A stretch of DNA of 64,000 bases, from NCBI GenBank assembly GCA_023442775.1, contig JAEZXH010000018.1, positions 124,001 to 188,000 on the forward strand, read 5' to 3'. Below the pieces are notes generated by a model. It saw only the letters and a list, made by a program, of their open reading frames with translations, did not search any database and was not told the DNA's origin. Source of the stretch: Bacillota bacterium (GTDB taxonomy: Bacteria > Bacillota > Clostridia > Tissierellales > Peptoniphilaceae). Each line of letters begins with the position of its first letter. Position 1 is the stretch's first letter. This document shows, in pieces, positions 16,891-26,452 of this stretch. Made by a program: the position numbers and the translations under genes.

Positions 16891-17319
16891 ATGGCGACTG
16901 TGAACGTCATTTATTGGAGTGGAACGGGAAATACGGAGGCCATGGCCAACGCAGTGGCAGAAGGCGCACGCAACGAGGGCGCTGAAGTCCGCGTGATTCC
17001 CGTAGGAGAGGCAACCATTGAGGATGTCACTGGCGTCGACAAGGTTGCTTTTGGTTGTCCTGCAATGGGTGCTGAAGAGTTGGAAGATGGGGAAATGCGC
17101 CCCTTCATGGACGAAGCCAACAAGGAACTCTCCGGCAAGCCCGTCGCCCTTTTCGGTTCCTACGAATGGGCCGATGGTCAATGGATGATTGATTGGCAAG
17201 AAGAAATTCGTGGCACTGGGGCAAACCTCGTGGTGGATGGTCTTGCCATCTATGACACCCCTGACGAAGACGGCCTTGATGACTGCAGAATGTTAGGTCG
17301 CGACTTGGCTCGCGCATAA
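16891..17319 (+). CDS. Flavodoxin
   Basis: This is a short-chain FMN-binding electron carrier of 142 residues. The phosphate-binding loop WSGTGNTEAMA lies at residues 8-18. The isoalloxazine loops GCPAMGAEELE and FGSYEWADG follow at about residues 54-64 and 89-97. It can replace ferredoxin as acceptor for pyruvate:ferredoxin oxidoreductase, which is encoded 5.5 kb away. The ATG follows AAGGAGG. The gene is followed at 27 bases by a DUF3793 gene. Confidence 0.94.
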   Translation: MATVNVIYWSGTGNTEAMANAVAEGARNEGAEVRVIPVGEATIEDVTGVDKVAFGCPAMGAEELEDGEMRPFMDEANKELSGKPVALFGSYEWADGQWMIDWQEEIRGTGANLVVDGLAIYDTPDEDGLDDCRMLGRDLARA

Positions 17320-17346
17320 CGAGGAGAACGAAAGGAACGGGATGAG

Positions 17347-17925
17347 ATGAGAGGCAAAGATGTGGTTTCCTTTTACCAACACCTGCATCGTCTCCCCGTA
17401 GAAGAGAGGATGTTTCGCCTCATAAGCGTCCACTGTGCGCCCACCGTGGCGGGACTTAAAATTTCCACAATGGTCAACCTCTCCCACTTTGGGGCAAAGA
17501 CCTGCGAGTTGTGGGAGGGGACGGCGCGAGAGGCGGCGAAACGCCTTGGACTCGATGACTATGTCCTTCACACCTCTTCAAGGGGTCATCTCGTCCTGTT
17601 CTATCGTGCTCATGAGCTACGCGCTCACCTTGAGGAACTCCCCAACAAGGAGTTCCTCATCTCTCATGGTTATCGCGAAGACGGGAGCCTCGAAGAGCAC
17701 CTCGCCCGACTTCGATCTCGATTTTCAGAGGGATGTCCTCATGAAATTGGTATCTTTCTCGGGTATCCCCTCGCAGATGTCAAAGCCTTTTGTTGTAAGG
17801 ACAAGAGACAGTGCCTTGCGACGGGATATTGGAAGTGCTACGAAAACGTCGAGGAGAGTTTACGATTGTTTCGCGCCTATGATCGGTGCCGTCTCGAAAG
17901 AATGCGGACCTTCTTGGCCCAGTGA
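17347..17925 (+). CDS. DUF3793 family protein
   Basis: The 192-residue product matches DUF3793: an N-terminal region with a cysteine (SVHCAPTVAGLKISTMVNL), the core HEIGIFLGYPLADVKAFC, then ATGYWKCYENVEESLRLFRAYDRC at the end (here given only as ATGYWKCYENVEE). Several cysteines are spread through the last 60 residues. The family is found mainly in anaerobic Bacillota, frequently beside flavodoxin genes, and its function is unknown. Its position directly behind flavodoxin suggests a role in iron limitation or redox metabolism (inference). The stop codon leads straight into a terminator stem. Confidence 0.85.
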   Translation: MRGKDVVSFYQHLHRLPVEERMFRLISVHCAPTVAGLKISTMVNLSHFGAKTCELWEGTAREAAKRLGLDDYVLHTSSRGHLVLFYRAHELRAHLEELPNKEFLISHGYREDGSLEEHLARLRSRFSEGCPHEIGIFLGYPLADVKAFCCKDKRQCLATGYWKCYENVEESLRLFRAYDRCRLERMRTFLAQ

Positions 17926-17943
17926 GCCCACGGGCTCTTTTTT
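17924..17943 (+). terminator. Intrinsic terminator of the flavodoxin-DUF3793 operon
   Basis: The compact stem GAGCC/GGCTC with a CACG loop starts inside the TGA stop codon and is followed by T6. Confidence 0.82.
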
Positions 17944-17975
17944 ATTGCCGCGAAAATGTGAAAACCTAGGATTGG

Positions 17976-17984
17976 TGGTACAAT
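17976..17984 (+). promoter_or_regulatory. Extended -10 promoter of the M24 peptidase-uvrC-hprK operon
   Basis: TGGTACAAT is present with no convincing -35 hexamer. It lies 49 bases before the start codon. Confidence 0.65.
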
Positions 17985-18033
17985 GGGAAAGGAAAAGAAC
18001 ACATTTGTGTCTCAATAGAAGGAGGAAGTCACG

Positions 18034-19806
18034 ATGCGCAATATGCTGATCAAAGTGCGCGAGATGATGAAGGAAGAGGGGATTGATGCATTTCTCGTTC
18101 CCACCGGGGACCCTCATCTTTCTGAATATCCTGCAAGTCGCTACAAGGACCGGGAGATCTTAACGGGATTTACGGGCTCTTGGGGGACGGCGATTGTCCT
18201 CATGGACCGTGCCTATGTCTGGATTGATGGACGCTACATCATTCAGGCCCATCGCCAGTTAAAGGATAGTGGTTTTGAGATTCTCCCCGCGCAGGATCCA
18301 AAGACGCCGACGATTGAAGGGTTGTTAAGAGACGAGATTCGTGCAGGAGAAACCCTGGCCATTCCCGGACTCTTGGTGTCGGAAAAGTCCCGACGCAGTT
18401 ACGAAGAAGCCCTACGAGATCAGGGGGCGAAGATTCTTGACCGAAACTTCCTCGACGATTTGTGGACCGAGCGCCCCTCTCTCCCGAGTGCGCCTCTCTT
18501 CGTCCTCGAGGAGCGGTATGCGGGGAAACGTGTGGAAGAAAAGCTCGAAGAGGTGCGCAGCGTTCTCGTCGAGAAGGGGGCGGAGATGGCGGTCTTTTCC
18601 TCCCTCGATGACGTGGCGTGGGCCCTCAACCTCCGCGGTCGCGACGTTCCGGAAAATCCCGTGTTTTATAGTTTTCTCGTGGTGACGCGTCGAGAGGCTA
18701 TCTTGTATCTGCCAAAGGAAAAACAGACCCTCGAACTCGTCGATCGTCTTCAAAGTCATGGTGTCGGAGTGCGCCACTATGAGGAAATCTACGAGGATGG
18801 GAAAAACTGCCGGGGAACGACGATTCTTCTCGACGATGCGCGGACGAACACCCGCCTCTTCCGCGCTCTGGAAAAGGGTGCAAAGGTCATCGTGGGGCAG
18901 AGTCCCATTGTGGGCCTGAAGGCCATTAAGAACCCGGTGGAACAGGAGAATCTCAAGAAAGCCTACCACGCCGACGCCATCGCCCTCGTCTCCTATTTCT
19001 ACGAATTGACGAAGAGGGTGGAGAGTGGGGAAGAACTCTCTGAGTACGAGGCGCAGTGCCTTCTCGAAGAATACCGGAAGAAAGACGACCTCTTTATTGA
19101 GAACAGCTTTACCCCCATCTCCGCCTCTGGGCCCAATGGTGCGATGATGCACTATAGCGCCCCGGAAGAAGGGTCGGGAGTCCTCTCGAAGGGAGACTTC
19201 TATCTCATCGACTCGGGCGGACAGTACTTTACCGGGACCACGGACATTACGAGAACCCTCGGATTTTCTCAGATGACCGAATCCATGGCGCGAGACTATA
19301 CCCTCGTCCTCAAGAGTCACATGGCCATCATCCGGGCCATCTTCCTCGAGCAGACCACGGGCAACGAACTCGACGCCATCGCGCGCCAGCCCCTTTGGAA
19401 ACATCACATGGACTACAAGTGTGGAACGGGCCACGGAGTGGGGTATCTGCTTAATGTTCACGAGGGTCCTCACAGTATCTCTCGGGCGAAGATTGCCACG
19501 GCCCTTGAGCCCGGGATGGTGGTCACCATCGAGCCAGGCATTTACAAAGAGGATGAGTATGGGATTCGTCTCGAGAATGTAGTGGTGGTGACAGAAGATG
19601 GGAAGAGTGGAGATGGAGCCTTCTATCGCTTCGAACCCCTCTCCTACATTCCCTTCTGTAGACGGGCGATTCTTCCCAATCTTCTCGATGGGGAAGAGCT
19701 TTCCTGGCTCAACGCCTACCATCAAAAGGTCTATGAGGATCTCAAAGAGGACCTTCCTGACGATGTGAGAGAGTGGCTCTATGAAGAGACGCGCCCCATC
19801 CAATGA
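18034..19806 (+). CDS. Xaa-Pro aminopeptidase, M24 family
   Basis: The 590-residue protein has two creatinase-type N-terminal domains, a C-terminal pita-bread M24 catalytic domain and a short C-terminal extension, as in the long aminopeptidase P group. All five metal ligands are visible: Asp in LIDSGGQYF (about residue 391), Asp in GTTDITR (about 402), His in GTGHGVGY (about 465), Glu in TIEPGIY (about 499) and Glu in RLENVVV (about 514). It should remove N-terminal residues ahead of proline, using two Mn or similar ions, in the cytoplasm. The ATG follows AAGGAGG. It overlaps uvrC by four bases. Confidence 0.94.
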   Translation: MRNMLIKVREMMKEEGIDAFLVPTGDPHLSEYPASRYKDREILTGFTGSWGTAIVLMDRAYVWIDGRYIIQAHRQLKDSGFEILPAQDPKTPTIEGLLRDEIRAGETLAIPGLLVSEKSRRSYEEALRDQGAKILDRNFLDDLWTERPSLPSAPLFVLEERYAGKRVEEKLEEVRSVLVEKGAEMAVFSSLDDVAWALNLRGRDVPENPVFYSFLVVTRREAILYLPKEKQTLELVDRLQSHGVGVRHYEEIYEDGKNCRGTTILLDDARTNTRLFRALEKGAKVIVGQSPIVGLKAIKNPVEQENLKKAYHADAIALVSYFYELTKRVESGEELSEYEAQCLLEEYRKKDDLFIENSFTPISASGPNGAMMHYSAPEEGSGVLSKGDFYLIDSGGQYFTGTTDITRTLGFSQMTESMARDYTLVLKSHMAIIRAIFLEQTTGNELDAIARQPLWKHHMDYKCGTGHGVGYLLNVHEGPHSISRAKIATALEPGMVVTIEPGIYKEDEYGIRLENVVVVTEDGKSGDGAFYRFEPLSYIPFCRRAILPNLLDGEELSWLNAYHQKVYEDLKEDLPDDVREWLYEETRPIQ

Positions 19807-21653
19807 ACGTTCGAGATAAACTCAAAAGTCTTCCAGATAAACCCGGCGTCTATCTCATGAAAGATGAGATGGACCGGGTCATCTACGTCGGAAAGGCGAA
19901 AAATCTCAAGAAGCGGGTCCGCCAGTATTTTGGGAGTTACGGAAGGCAGGCGGCAAAGGTCCGCGCCATGGTGAGCCACATCCACGATTTTGAATACATC
20001 ATCGTGGAAAATGAAGTGGAATCGCTCCTTTTGGAGCAAAACCTCATCAAAGAGAAACATCCAAAATACAACATCCTCCTACGAGACGACAAGCGCTACC
20101 CCTACATCAAGGTGACGGTCCAAGAACGATTCCCCCGGGTGATGAAGACGCGTCTTGTGAAGAAGGACGGGGCTCGCTACTTTGGGCCCTATCCTAACGC
20201 GTTGGCAGTCAACGAAGCCATCGCCCTCTTCCACAAACTCTATCCCTTGAGGGAATGCAACTGGAACCTGGAAAAACATCGAGGGAAGATTCGCCCGTGC
20301 CTCAATTTTTTCATTGGTCGCTGCATGGCACCGTGCAAAGAGGACGTCTCCGAGGAGGAGTATCGCAGTCTCATTCATCCAATCCTGCGATTTCTCGAGG
20401 GAAAAGACGACACCCTTCTCAAAGACATGAAGGAAAAGATGAAAAAGGCCGCGGCAAATCTTCATTTCGAGGAGGCGGTGCAGTACCGCGATGGCTTAAA
20501 GAGCCTTGAGCACCTCATGGAGAAGCAGAGCGTTGCCCATATTGGTCGTGACGACGATTGGGACGTCCTCGCCATTGCCCGCGGAGACGAAGAAATTTGC
20601 GTGCAAGTCTTCTTCATTCGAGGGGGAGATATCCTCGGGCGAGAACACTTCTTTCTCCAAGACGCCTTTCAATCTTCGGTCCAGGAGATTCTCCATAGTT
20701 TTCTCGGCCAGTTTTATGCCAACGCCACACTCATCCCGCGGGAGATTCTCGTGGAAGAGGAGCCCGAGGACGCCACCGCCCTCGAGACATGGCTGACGAG
20801 TCGGGCGGGTCACAAGGTCCATCTGCACGCGCCCCAAAAGGGGAAGAAGGTCGATCTTCTGCGCATGGCGAAGAAAAATGCTCTGGACATGCTGACAAAA
20901 TACGCGGACCAGTATACGAAGAAGCAGAAGAAGACCTGGAAGATATTGGAAGAGCTGGCCCAAACCATTGGTCTTCCCGAGGCGCCCCGCCGCATCGAAA
21001 CCTACGACATCTCCAACATCAGTGGCGTGGAGAGTGTGGGGAGTATGGTGGTCTTTGAGGAAGGCCAGCCGAAGAAGAGCGACTACAGGAAGTTTCGGAT
21101 TAAACACGTCGTCGGCCCCGACGATTATGGGAGTATGCGAGAAGTCCTTGAGCGTCGTTTCTTGCGCGCCCTCGACGACACAAAGGAAGGAACCTCCAAT
21201 AGCTTTAGTCTCCTCCCAGACCTCATCCTCATTGATGGGGGAAAGGGGCAAGTGAATGCGGTCCTTGAGGTGCGCAATAAGCTCGGCCTCGATCTTCCCG
21301 TTGCAGGTCTTGTGAAAGATGATTTTCACCGGACTCGGGGCATTGTCTATGAGGGTGTGGAATACCCCCTCGAAGTCAACACTGCCCTTTACCGTCTCCT
21401 CTTCCAGATGCAGGAGGAGGCCCATCGTTTTGCCCTCAATTACCACCACAGTCTCCACAAGAAATCCGCCTTTCGCTCGGAACTCGACGACGTCAAAGGT
21501 ATTGGTCCCAAGAGAAAGAATGCCCTGATGAAGGCGTTTCGCAGCTTGGAAAAGATGAAGGCGGCCTCCGTCGAGGAACTCGCCGGGGTGGAGGGTATGA
21601 ACCAGCGGGCCGCTGAAGAGTTGTATCGTCATTTTCATGGAGTATCATTATGA
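19803..21653 (+). CDS. uvrC: Excinuclease ABC subunit C
   Basis: UvrC makes both incisions around a bulky DNA lesion marked by UvrAB. The GIY-YIG nuclease domain (KPGVYLMKDEMDRVIYVGKA, first 100 residues) makes the 3' cut. A UVR motif lies near residues 200-235. The RNase H-like domain (TYDISNISGVESVGSMVVF and LILIDGGKGQVNAV) makes the 5' cut. Two helix-hairpin-helix motifs (VKGIGPKRKNAL; LAGVEGMNQRAAE) end the protein. At 616 residues it is full length. It overlaps both neighbours by four bases. Confidence 0.97.
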   Translation: MNVRDKLKSLPDKPGVYLMKDEMDRVIYVGKAKNLKKRVRQYFGSYGRQAAKVRAMVSHIHDFEYIIVENEVESLLLEQNLIKEKHPKYNILLRDDKRYPYIKVTVQERFPRVMKTRLVKKDGARYFGPYPNALAVNEAIALFHKLYPLRECNWNLEKHRGKIRPCLNFFIGRCMAPCKEDVSEEEYRSLIHPILRFLEGKDDTLLKDMKEKMKKAAANLHFEEAVQYRDGLKSLEHLMEKQSVAHIGRDDDWDVLAIARGDEEICVQVFFIRGGDILGREHFFLQDAFQSSVQEILHSFLGQFYANATLIPREILVEEEPEDATALETWLTSRAGHKVHLHAPQKGKKVDLLRMAKKNALDMLTKYADQYTKKQKKTWKILEELAQTIGLPEAPRRIETYDISNISGVESVGSMVVFEEGQPKKSDYRKFRIKHVVGPDDYGSMREVLERRFLRALDDTKEGTSNSFSLLPDLILIDGGKGQVNAVLEVRNKLGLDLPVAGLVKDDFHRTRGIVYEGVEYPLEVNTALYRLLFQMQEEAHRFALNYHHSLHKKSAFRSELDDVKGIGPKRKNALMKAFRSLEKMKAASVEELAGVEGMNQRAAEELYRHFHGVSL

Positions 21654-22585
21654 CCTACTTTACTGTCAACAAACTCATTCGAGACCTGAAGTTCGTCACC
21701 ATCTACCTTGCAGATGGCTACGAGGAAGTGAAGATTAGCTCGAATGAAATCAACCGCCCCGGACTCCAATTTGCGGGGTACTACAACAAATTTTCCCCGG
21801 ATAGGATTCAGATTATCGGGGGTGCCGAGTGGGAGTACGTCAACGATCACCCCTCCCATCAGCGCCAGGCCATTCTCGAGCCCTTTTTTCAAAGCGAGAT
21901 TCCCGTGGTCATCTTCACTCGAGGAAATCCCGTGTTCTCCGAGGCGATGACCCTTGCGCGGCGGTACAATCGTACGATTCTCTCGACGGATTTGAAGACG
22001 AGTAGACTCATCAACCTCCTCATCAACTACATGGATGTTGAACTTGCGCCTTCGATTCGCTCCCATGGAATACTCCTCGATATCTATGGCGTTGGCGTCT
22101 TGATGACGGGAGAATCGGGGGTGGGGAAATCGGAGACGGCCCTCGACCTTCTCGTCGGAGGGCACAAGCTCATTAGCGACGATTCCGTCATCATCAAACG
22201 CATCGATGAGAAACTCCTCGGCACCTCTCCCGTGGTCACGCGCCACTTTATGGAGATTCGTGGAGTGGGGATCATTGACGTTCAGCGCCTCTTTGGCGTC
22301 GCCTCGGTCATGGAGGAAAAAGAAGTGGAACTCATGATTCACCTCGAGGCCTGGAATGAGAATCGGGAGTACGATCGCTTGGGGCTCGACGACACCTATG
22401 AGAATATCCTTGGGGTCGACGTTCCGAAAATCAGTATTCCCGTACGGACGGGGAGAAATACCGCCATGATTGTGGAGGTGGCGACTCGCAACTTCAAGAT
22501 TAAGGAACTCGGGTATAATCCCGCTCTTGCCCTCAACGAGCGGATTATGCAAAACATCGAGTATCGAAAGACAACCCGACTCTAG
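21650..22585 (+). CDS. hprK: HPr kinase/phosphorylase
   Basis: HPrK phosphorylates and dephosphorylates Ser46 of HPr and so controls carbon catabolite repression through CcpA. It has 311 residues. The P-loop GESGVGKSETAL is at about residues 155-166. The family signature EIRGVGIIDVQRLFG is at about 203-217. Its N-terminal domain is typical. Translation is coupled to uvrC by an ATGA overlap. HPr itself is not encoded in this window. Confidence 0.96.
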   Translation: MTYFTVNKLIRDLKFVTIYLADGYEEVKISSNEINRPGLQFAGYYNKFSPDRIQIIGGAEWEYVNDHPSHQRQAILEPFFQSEIPVVIFTRGNPVFSEAMTLARRYNRTILSTDLKTSRLINLLINYMDVELAPSIRSHGILLDIYGVGVLMTGESGVGKSETALDLLVGGHKLISDDSVIIKRIDEKLLGTSPVVTRHFMEIRGVGIIDVQRLFGVASVMEEKEVELMIHLEAWNENREYDRLGLDDTYENILGVDVPKISIPVRTGRNTAMIVEVATRNFKIKELGYNPALALNERIMQNIEYRKTTRL

Positions 22586-22744
22586 GAAGAAAAATTTCGC
22601 TGAGAAATTCTTCTAATGGATTAGAAAATATTTTTTCTTCAAAACAGGGGATGGGAATTGCTAGGCTGTAGTGTCCTTCCTGTTTTCCCAAAATTTTCTT
22701 CAGATTTGGCTCATCGATGGACTTTCAGGATTTTGTGTTTACGG

Positions 22745-22773
22745 TTGCATACGATGGGCTTTTTCTGTATCAT
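22745..22773 (+). promoter_or_regulatory. Promoter of the pyruvate:ferredoxin oxidoreductase gene
   Basis: TTGCAT (22745-22750) and TATCAT (22768-22773) are spaced by 17 bases, 45 bases before the start codon. The 160 bases upstream, back to hprK, are AT-rich relative to the rest of the window and contain a long inverted repeat but no gene. Confidence 0.72.
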
Positions 22774-22818
22774 TAAATTATATGAGGTTGTCGTAACTTT
22801 TTTACAGGAGGTTATGTA

Positions 22819-25800
22819 ATGGCTAAGTTCATGAAAACCATGGATGGGAACGAGGCAGCTGCGCACGTAGCGTACGCTTTCTCCGACGTCGCATGTATTT
22901 ATCCGATTACGCCTTCTTCGCCCATGGCCGAGCACGTCGATGCTTGGGGTGCGAAGAACCGTAAGAACATCTTCGGACAAGAAGTTCTCGTCAAGGAGAT
23001 GCAATCTGAAGCCGGGGCAGCTGGTGCTGTACACGGTTCCTTGCAAGCTGGTGCTTTGACTTCGACGTTTACTGCGTCGCAAGGTCTCTTGCTTATGGTG
23101 CCCAACATGTACAAGATCGCCGGTGAACTTCTCCCCGGTGTCTTCCACGTTGCTGCACGCGCTCTCGCGTCCCACGCTCTGAGCATCTTCGGGGATCACC
23201 AAGACGTGATGGCTGCCCGCGCTACGGGCTTTGCTCTTCTCGCCTCTGGTTCGGTCCAAGAAGTCATGGACCTCGGTGGTGTCGCCCACTTGGCTGCCAT
23301 CAAGGGTCGCGTTCCCTTCGTCCACTTCTTTGACGGTTTCCGCACGAGTCACGAAGTGCAAAAGATCGAAGTCATGGACTATGACGATCTTGCAAAACTC
23401 GTCGACCGCGATGCGATTCGCGCCTTCAAGGAACGCGCACTCGGTCCCAACAAGCCCGAAGTCCGCGGGACTGCACAAAACCCCGACATCTACTTCCAAG
23501 CTGTGGAAAGTTCCAACCACTTCTACGAAGATATCGTGGACATCACTGCAGACTACATGGAAAAGATCAGCGAAGTCACCGGCCGCAAGTACGGTCTCTT
23601 CAACTACTACGGTGCAGAAGATGCCACGAAGGTCATCGTCGCCATGGGTTCTGTCACCGAAACCATTGAAGAAGTCGTTGATTACATGACCGCAAAGGGA
23701 GAAAAGGTCGGTCTCTTGAAGGTTCACCTCTTCCGTCCCTTCTCGAAGAAGCACTTCCTCGATGCAATGCCCAAGACCGTCGAGAAGATTGCCGTTCTTG
23801 ACCGTACCAAGGAAAAGGGCGCCATCGGCGAACCTCTCTTCCTCGACGTGCGCGATGTCTACTATGATGAAGAGAACCGCCCGATGATCATTGGTGGCCG
23901 CTACGGTCTCGGTTCCAAGGACACCACGCCTTCTCAAATTCTCGCCGTCTACAAGAACCTCGATGCAGCTGAGCCCAAGAGTCCCTTCACCATCGGCATC
24001 GTCGATGACGTCACCCACCTCAGCTTGGATGTGGATGAAATCATCAAGACCGAACCCGAAGGAACCATCGCTTGCAAGTTCTGGGGCTTCGGTTCCGACG
24101 GTACCGTCGGTGCAAACAAGAGCGCCATCAAGATCATCGGTGACGGCACTGACATGTATGCACAAGGGTACTTCGACTACGACTCCAAGAAGTCTGGTGG
24201 CGTGACCATGAGTCACTTGCGCTTTGGGGACAAGAAGATCACTTCCACCTACCTCATTAGCGAAGCCGACTTCATCAGCTGCTCGAAGCAATCCTATGTC
24301 CACCAATACAACCTCCTGCGCGGCCTCCGCAAGGGCGGTACCTTCCTCTTCAACACCATTTGGGAAGAGAGCGAACTCGGCGATCGTCTCCCCGGTTACA
24401 TGAAGCGTTACATCGCGGAGAACGACATCAAGTTCTACATCATCAACGCCACCAAGATTGCCGCAGAAATCGGCCTTGGCGGACGCACCAACATGGTCAT
24501 GCAGGCTGCCTTCTTCAAGCTTGCCAACGTCATCGACATCGACGTGGCAGAGAAGAAGCTCAAGGAAGCCATTGTCAAGGACTACGGCACCAAGGGTGAC
24601 GACATCGTCCGCATGAACTATGAAGCCGTTGAGCGCGGGATGAACGCCATCCAACTCGTCAACGTTCCCGAAGACTGGAAGAACGCAGACGACAAGCTCA
24701 GCTATGAGATTCCTGGCGCACCCGACTTCATCAACGACGTCCTCGTGCCCATGAACCGTCAAGAGGGTAACGACCTTCCCGTCAGCACCTTTGTGGGACG
24801 TGAAGACGGAACCTTCCCCGCTGGAACGAGCCGTTACGAAAAGCGCGGCATCGCCGTGAATGTACCCCATTGGAAGATTGAAAACTGTATCCAATGTAAC
24901 CAATGTTCCTTCGTCTGCCCCCACGCCGTCATTCGCCCCTTCCTCTTGAATGAAGAAGAAAAGGCCAATGCACCTGAAACCTTCGAAACCAAGAAGGCAA
25001 ACGGCAAGGGTACTGAAGGTATGGAATACCGGATCCAGATTTCTCCTCTCGACTGTACTGGTTGCGGAAACTGTGCTCAAGTCTGCCCTGCAAAGGAAAA
25101 GGCTCTGGTCATGGTGCCCTTCGAAGAAGAGTACATCGAACAAAACGAAAACTGGACCTATGCCTCTGAAAAGGTCACCAGCAAGCAAGATAACTTCGAG
25201 CCCAACAACGTGAAGAATTCTCAGTTCTTCATGCCTCACCTCGAGTTCTCCGGCGCTTGTGCAGGTTGTGGTGAAACTCCCTACATCAAGCTCATCACCC
25301 AGCTCTTTGGGGATCGCATGATGATTGCAAACGCCACTGGATGTACCTCCATCTGGGGTGGTTCTGCTCCGAGTATGCCCTACTGTGCTGACGCTTGCGG
25401 ACACGGTCCCTCTTGGGCAAACTCCCTCTTCGAAGACAACGCAGAGTATGGCTACGGGATGAAGGTTGGTGTGTCTCAGATTCGCGACCGCATCGAATTG
25501 CTCCTCACCCAAGTGAAGGAAGCTGGCGTAGACGCTGAACTCTCCGCTGCTTGCGACGCTTGGATTGAAAGCCGCGAAGACTACAAGGCCAGCAAGGCTG
25601 CCGCTGCAGATCTTGAAAAGTTCCTCGACAAGGACTATGGAAACGCTGATGTTGCAGAAGCTTTGAAGGACCTCAACTCCTTGAAGGGCTACCTCGTCAA
25701 GCGTAGCCAATGGATCTTTGGTGGTGACGGATGGGCCTACGACATCGGATTCGGCGGTGTGGACCACGTCCTCGCTTCTGGTGAAAATGTCAACATCTTC

Positions 25801-26364
25801 GTCGTGGATACGGAAGTCTATTCCAACACTGGTGGTCAGTCCTCGAAGGCTACCCCGACTGCGGCCATCGCACAATTTGCTGCAGCAGGGAAGACCGTCA
25901 AGAAGAAGGACCTCGGTCTCATGATGACTTCTTACGGCTACGTCTACGTGGCACAAATCGCCATCGGTGCCGATAAGAACCAAGCCCTCAAGGCAATCCG
26001 CGAAGCAGAAGCTTACGATGGACCCTCTTTGGTCATCGCTTACGCTCCCTGTATCAACCACGGAATCCGTCAAGGGATGGGCGTTTCTATCGAAGAAGAG
26101 AAGAAGGCCGTGGAAACGGGTTACTGGCACCTCTATCGCTTCAACCCCGATCTCAAGAAGGAAGGCAAGAACCCCTTCGTTCTCGATTCCAAGGAGCCCA
26201 CGAAGCCCTATCGCGAATTCCTCGACGGCGAAGTCCGTTACACCTCCTTGAAGAAGCTCTTCCCCGAGCGCGCAGAAAACCTCTACGAACTCGCCGAAGA
26301 CAACGCCAAGGAACGTTACGAAGCTTACAAGCGCATGGCGCAAGACGAACGCGCTGGCGAATAA
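22819..26364 (+). CDS. nifJ: Pyruvate:ferredoxin (flavodoxin) oxidoreductase, single-chain
   Basis: This 1181-residue enzyme converts pyruvate and CoA to acetyl-CoA and CO2 while reducing ferredoxin or flavodoxin. It is the main pyruvate-degrading step in strict anaerobes. Domains in order are the pyrimidine-binding domain I (IYPITPSSPMAEHVDAWG at the start), the CoA-binding and gamma-like domains, and a two-cluster ferredoxin domain (CIQCNQCSFVCPH near residue 690; CTGCGNCAQVCPA near 746). The final TPP domain has CAGCGETPY and GDGWAYDIGFGG near 968. The strong AGGAGG site and biased codons suggest very high expression. The long open frame on the opposite strand is a compositional shadow. 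Confidence 0.98.
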   Translation: MAKFMKTMDGNEAAAHVAYAFSDVACIYPITPSSPMAEHVDAWGAKNRKNIFGQEVLVKEMQSEAGAAGAVHGSLQAGALTSTFTASQGLLLMVPNMYKIAGELLPGVFHVAARALASHALSIFGDHQDVMAARATGFALLASGSVQEVMDLGGVAHLAAIKGRVPFVHFFDGFRTSHEVQKIEVMDYDDLAKLVDRDAIRAFKERALGPNKPEVRGTAQNPDIYFQAVESSNHFYEDIVDITADYMEKISEVTGRKYGLFNYYGAEDATKVIVAMGSVTETIEEVVDYMTAKGEKVGLLKVHLFRPFSKKHFLDAMPKTVEKIAVLDRTKEKGAIGEPLFLDVRDVYYDEENRPMIIGGRYGLGSKDTTPSQILAVYKNLDAAEPKSPFTIGIVDDVTHLSLDVDEIIKTEPEGTIACKFWGFGSDGTVGANKSAIKIIGDGTDMYAQGYFDYDSKKSGGVTMSHLRFGDKKITSTYLISEADFISCSKQSYVHQYNLLRGLRKGGTFLFNTIWEESELGDRLPGYMKRYIAENDIKFYIINATKIAAEIGLGGRTNMVMQAAFFKLANVIDIDVAEKKLKEAIVKDYGTKGDDIVRMNYEAVERGMNAIQLVNVPEDWKNADDKLSYEIPGAPDFINDVLVPMNRQEGNDLPVSTFVGREDGTFPAGTSRYEKRGIAVNVPHWKIENCIQCNQCSFVCPHAVIRPFLLNEEEKANAPETFETKKANGKGTEGMEYRIQISPLDCTGCGNCAQVCPAKEKALVMVPFEEEYIEQNENWTYASEKVTSKQDNFEPNNVKNSQFFMPHLEFSGACAGCGETPYIKLITQLFGDRMMIANATGCTSIWGGSAPSMPYCADACGHGPSWANSLFEDNAEYGYGMKVGVSQIRDRIELLLTQVKEAGVDAELSAACDAWIESREDYKASKAAAADLEKFLDKDYGNADVAEALKDLNSLKGYLVKRSQWIFGGDGWAYDIGFGGVDHVLASGENVNIFVVDTEVYSNTGGQSSKATPTAAIAQFAAAGKTVKKKDLGLMMTSYGYVYVAQIAIGADKNQALKAIREAEAYDGPSLVIAYAPCINHGIRQGMGVSIEEEKKAVETGYWHLYRFNPDLKKEGKNPFVLDSKEPTKPYREFLDGEVRYTSLKKLFPERAENLYELAEDNAKERYEAYKRMAQDERAGE

Positions 26365-26372
26365 AGCATGTT

Positions 26373-26402
26373 AAAAGGAGTGCAATATTGCACTCCTTTT
26401 TA
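26373..26402 (+). terminator. Intrinsic terminator of nifJ
   Basis: A perfect 28-base palindrome (centre 26386/26387; half-site AAAAGGAGTGCAAT) ends in a T run. It lies immediately upstream of the first T-box promoter. Confidence 0.93.
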
Positions 26403-26417
26403 TTTTCAAAAATTCTC

Positions 26418-26446
26418 TTGACACTTCCGAAAAACTTGGTTATAGT
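26418..26446 (+). promoter_or_regulatory. Promoter of T-box leader 1
   Basis: TTGACA (26418-26423) and TATAGT (26441-26446) with a 17-base spacer. Confidence 0.85.
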
Positions 26447-26452
26447 ACTAGA

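Noticed and set aside
18412..19803. A 463-codon open frame antisense to the M24 peptidase gene
   Set aside because: Same reason: the plus-strand gene has all catalytic residues; the antisense product matches nothing.
22711..26343. A 1210-codon open frame antisense to nifJ
   Set aside because: It exactly shadows nifJ, has no ribosome binding site and no recognisable domains, and arises from the biased codon use of a highly expressed gene.
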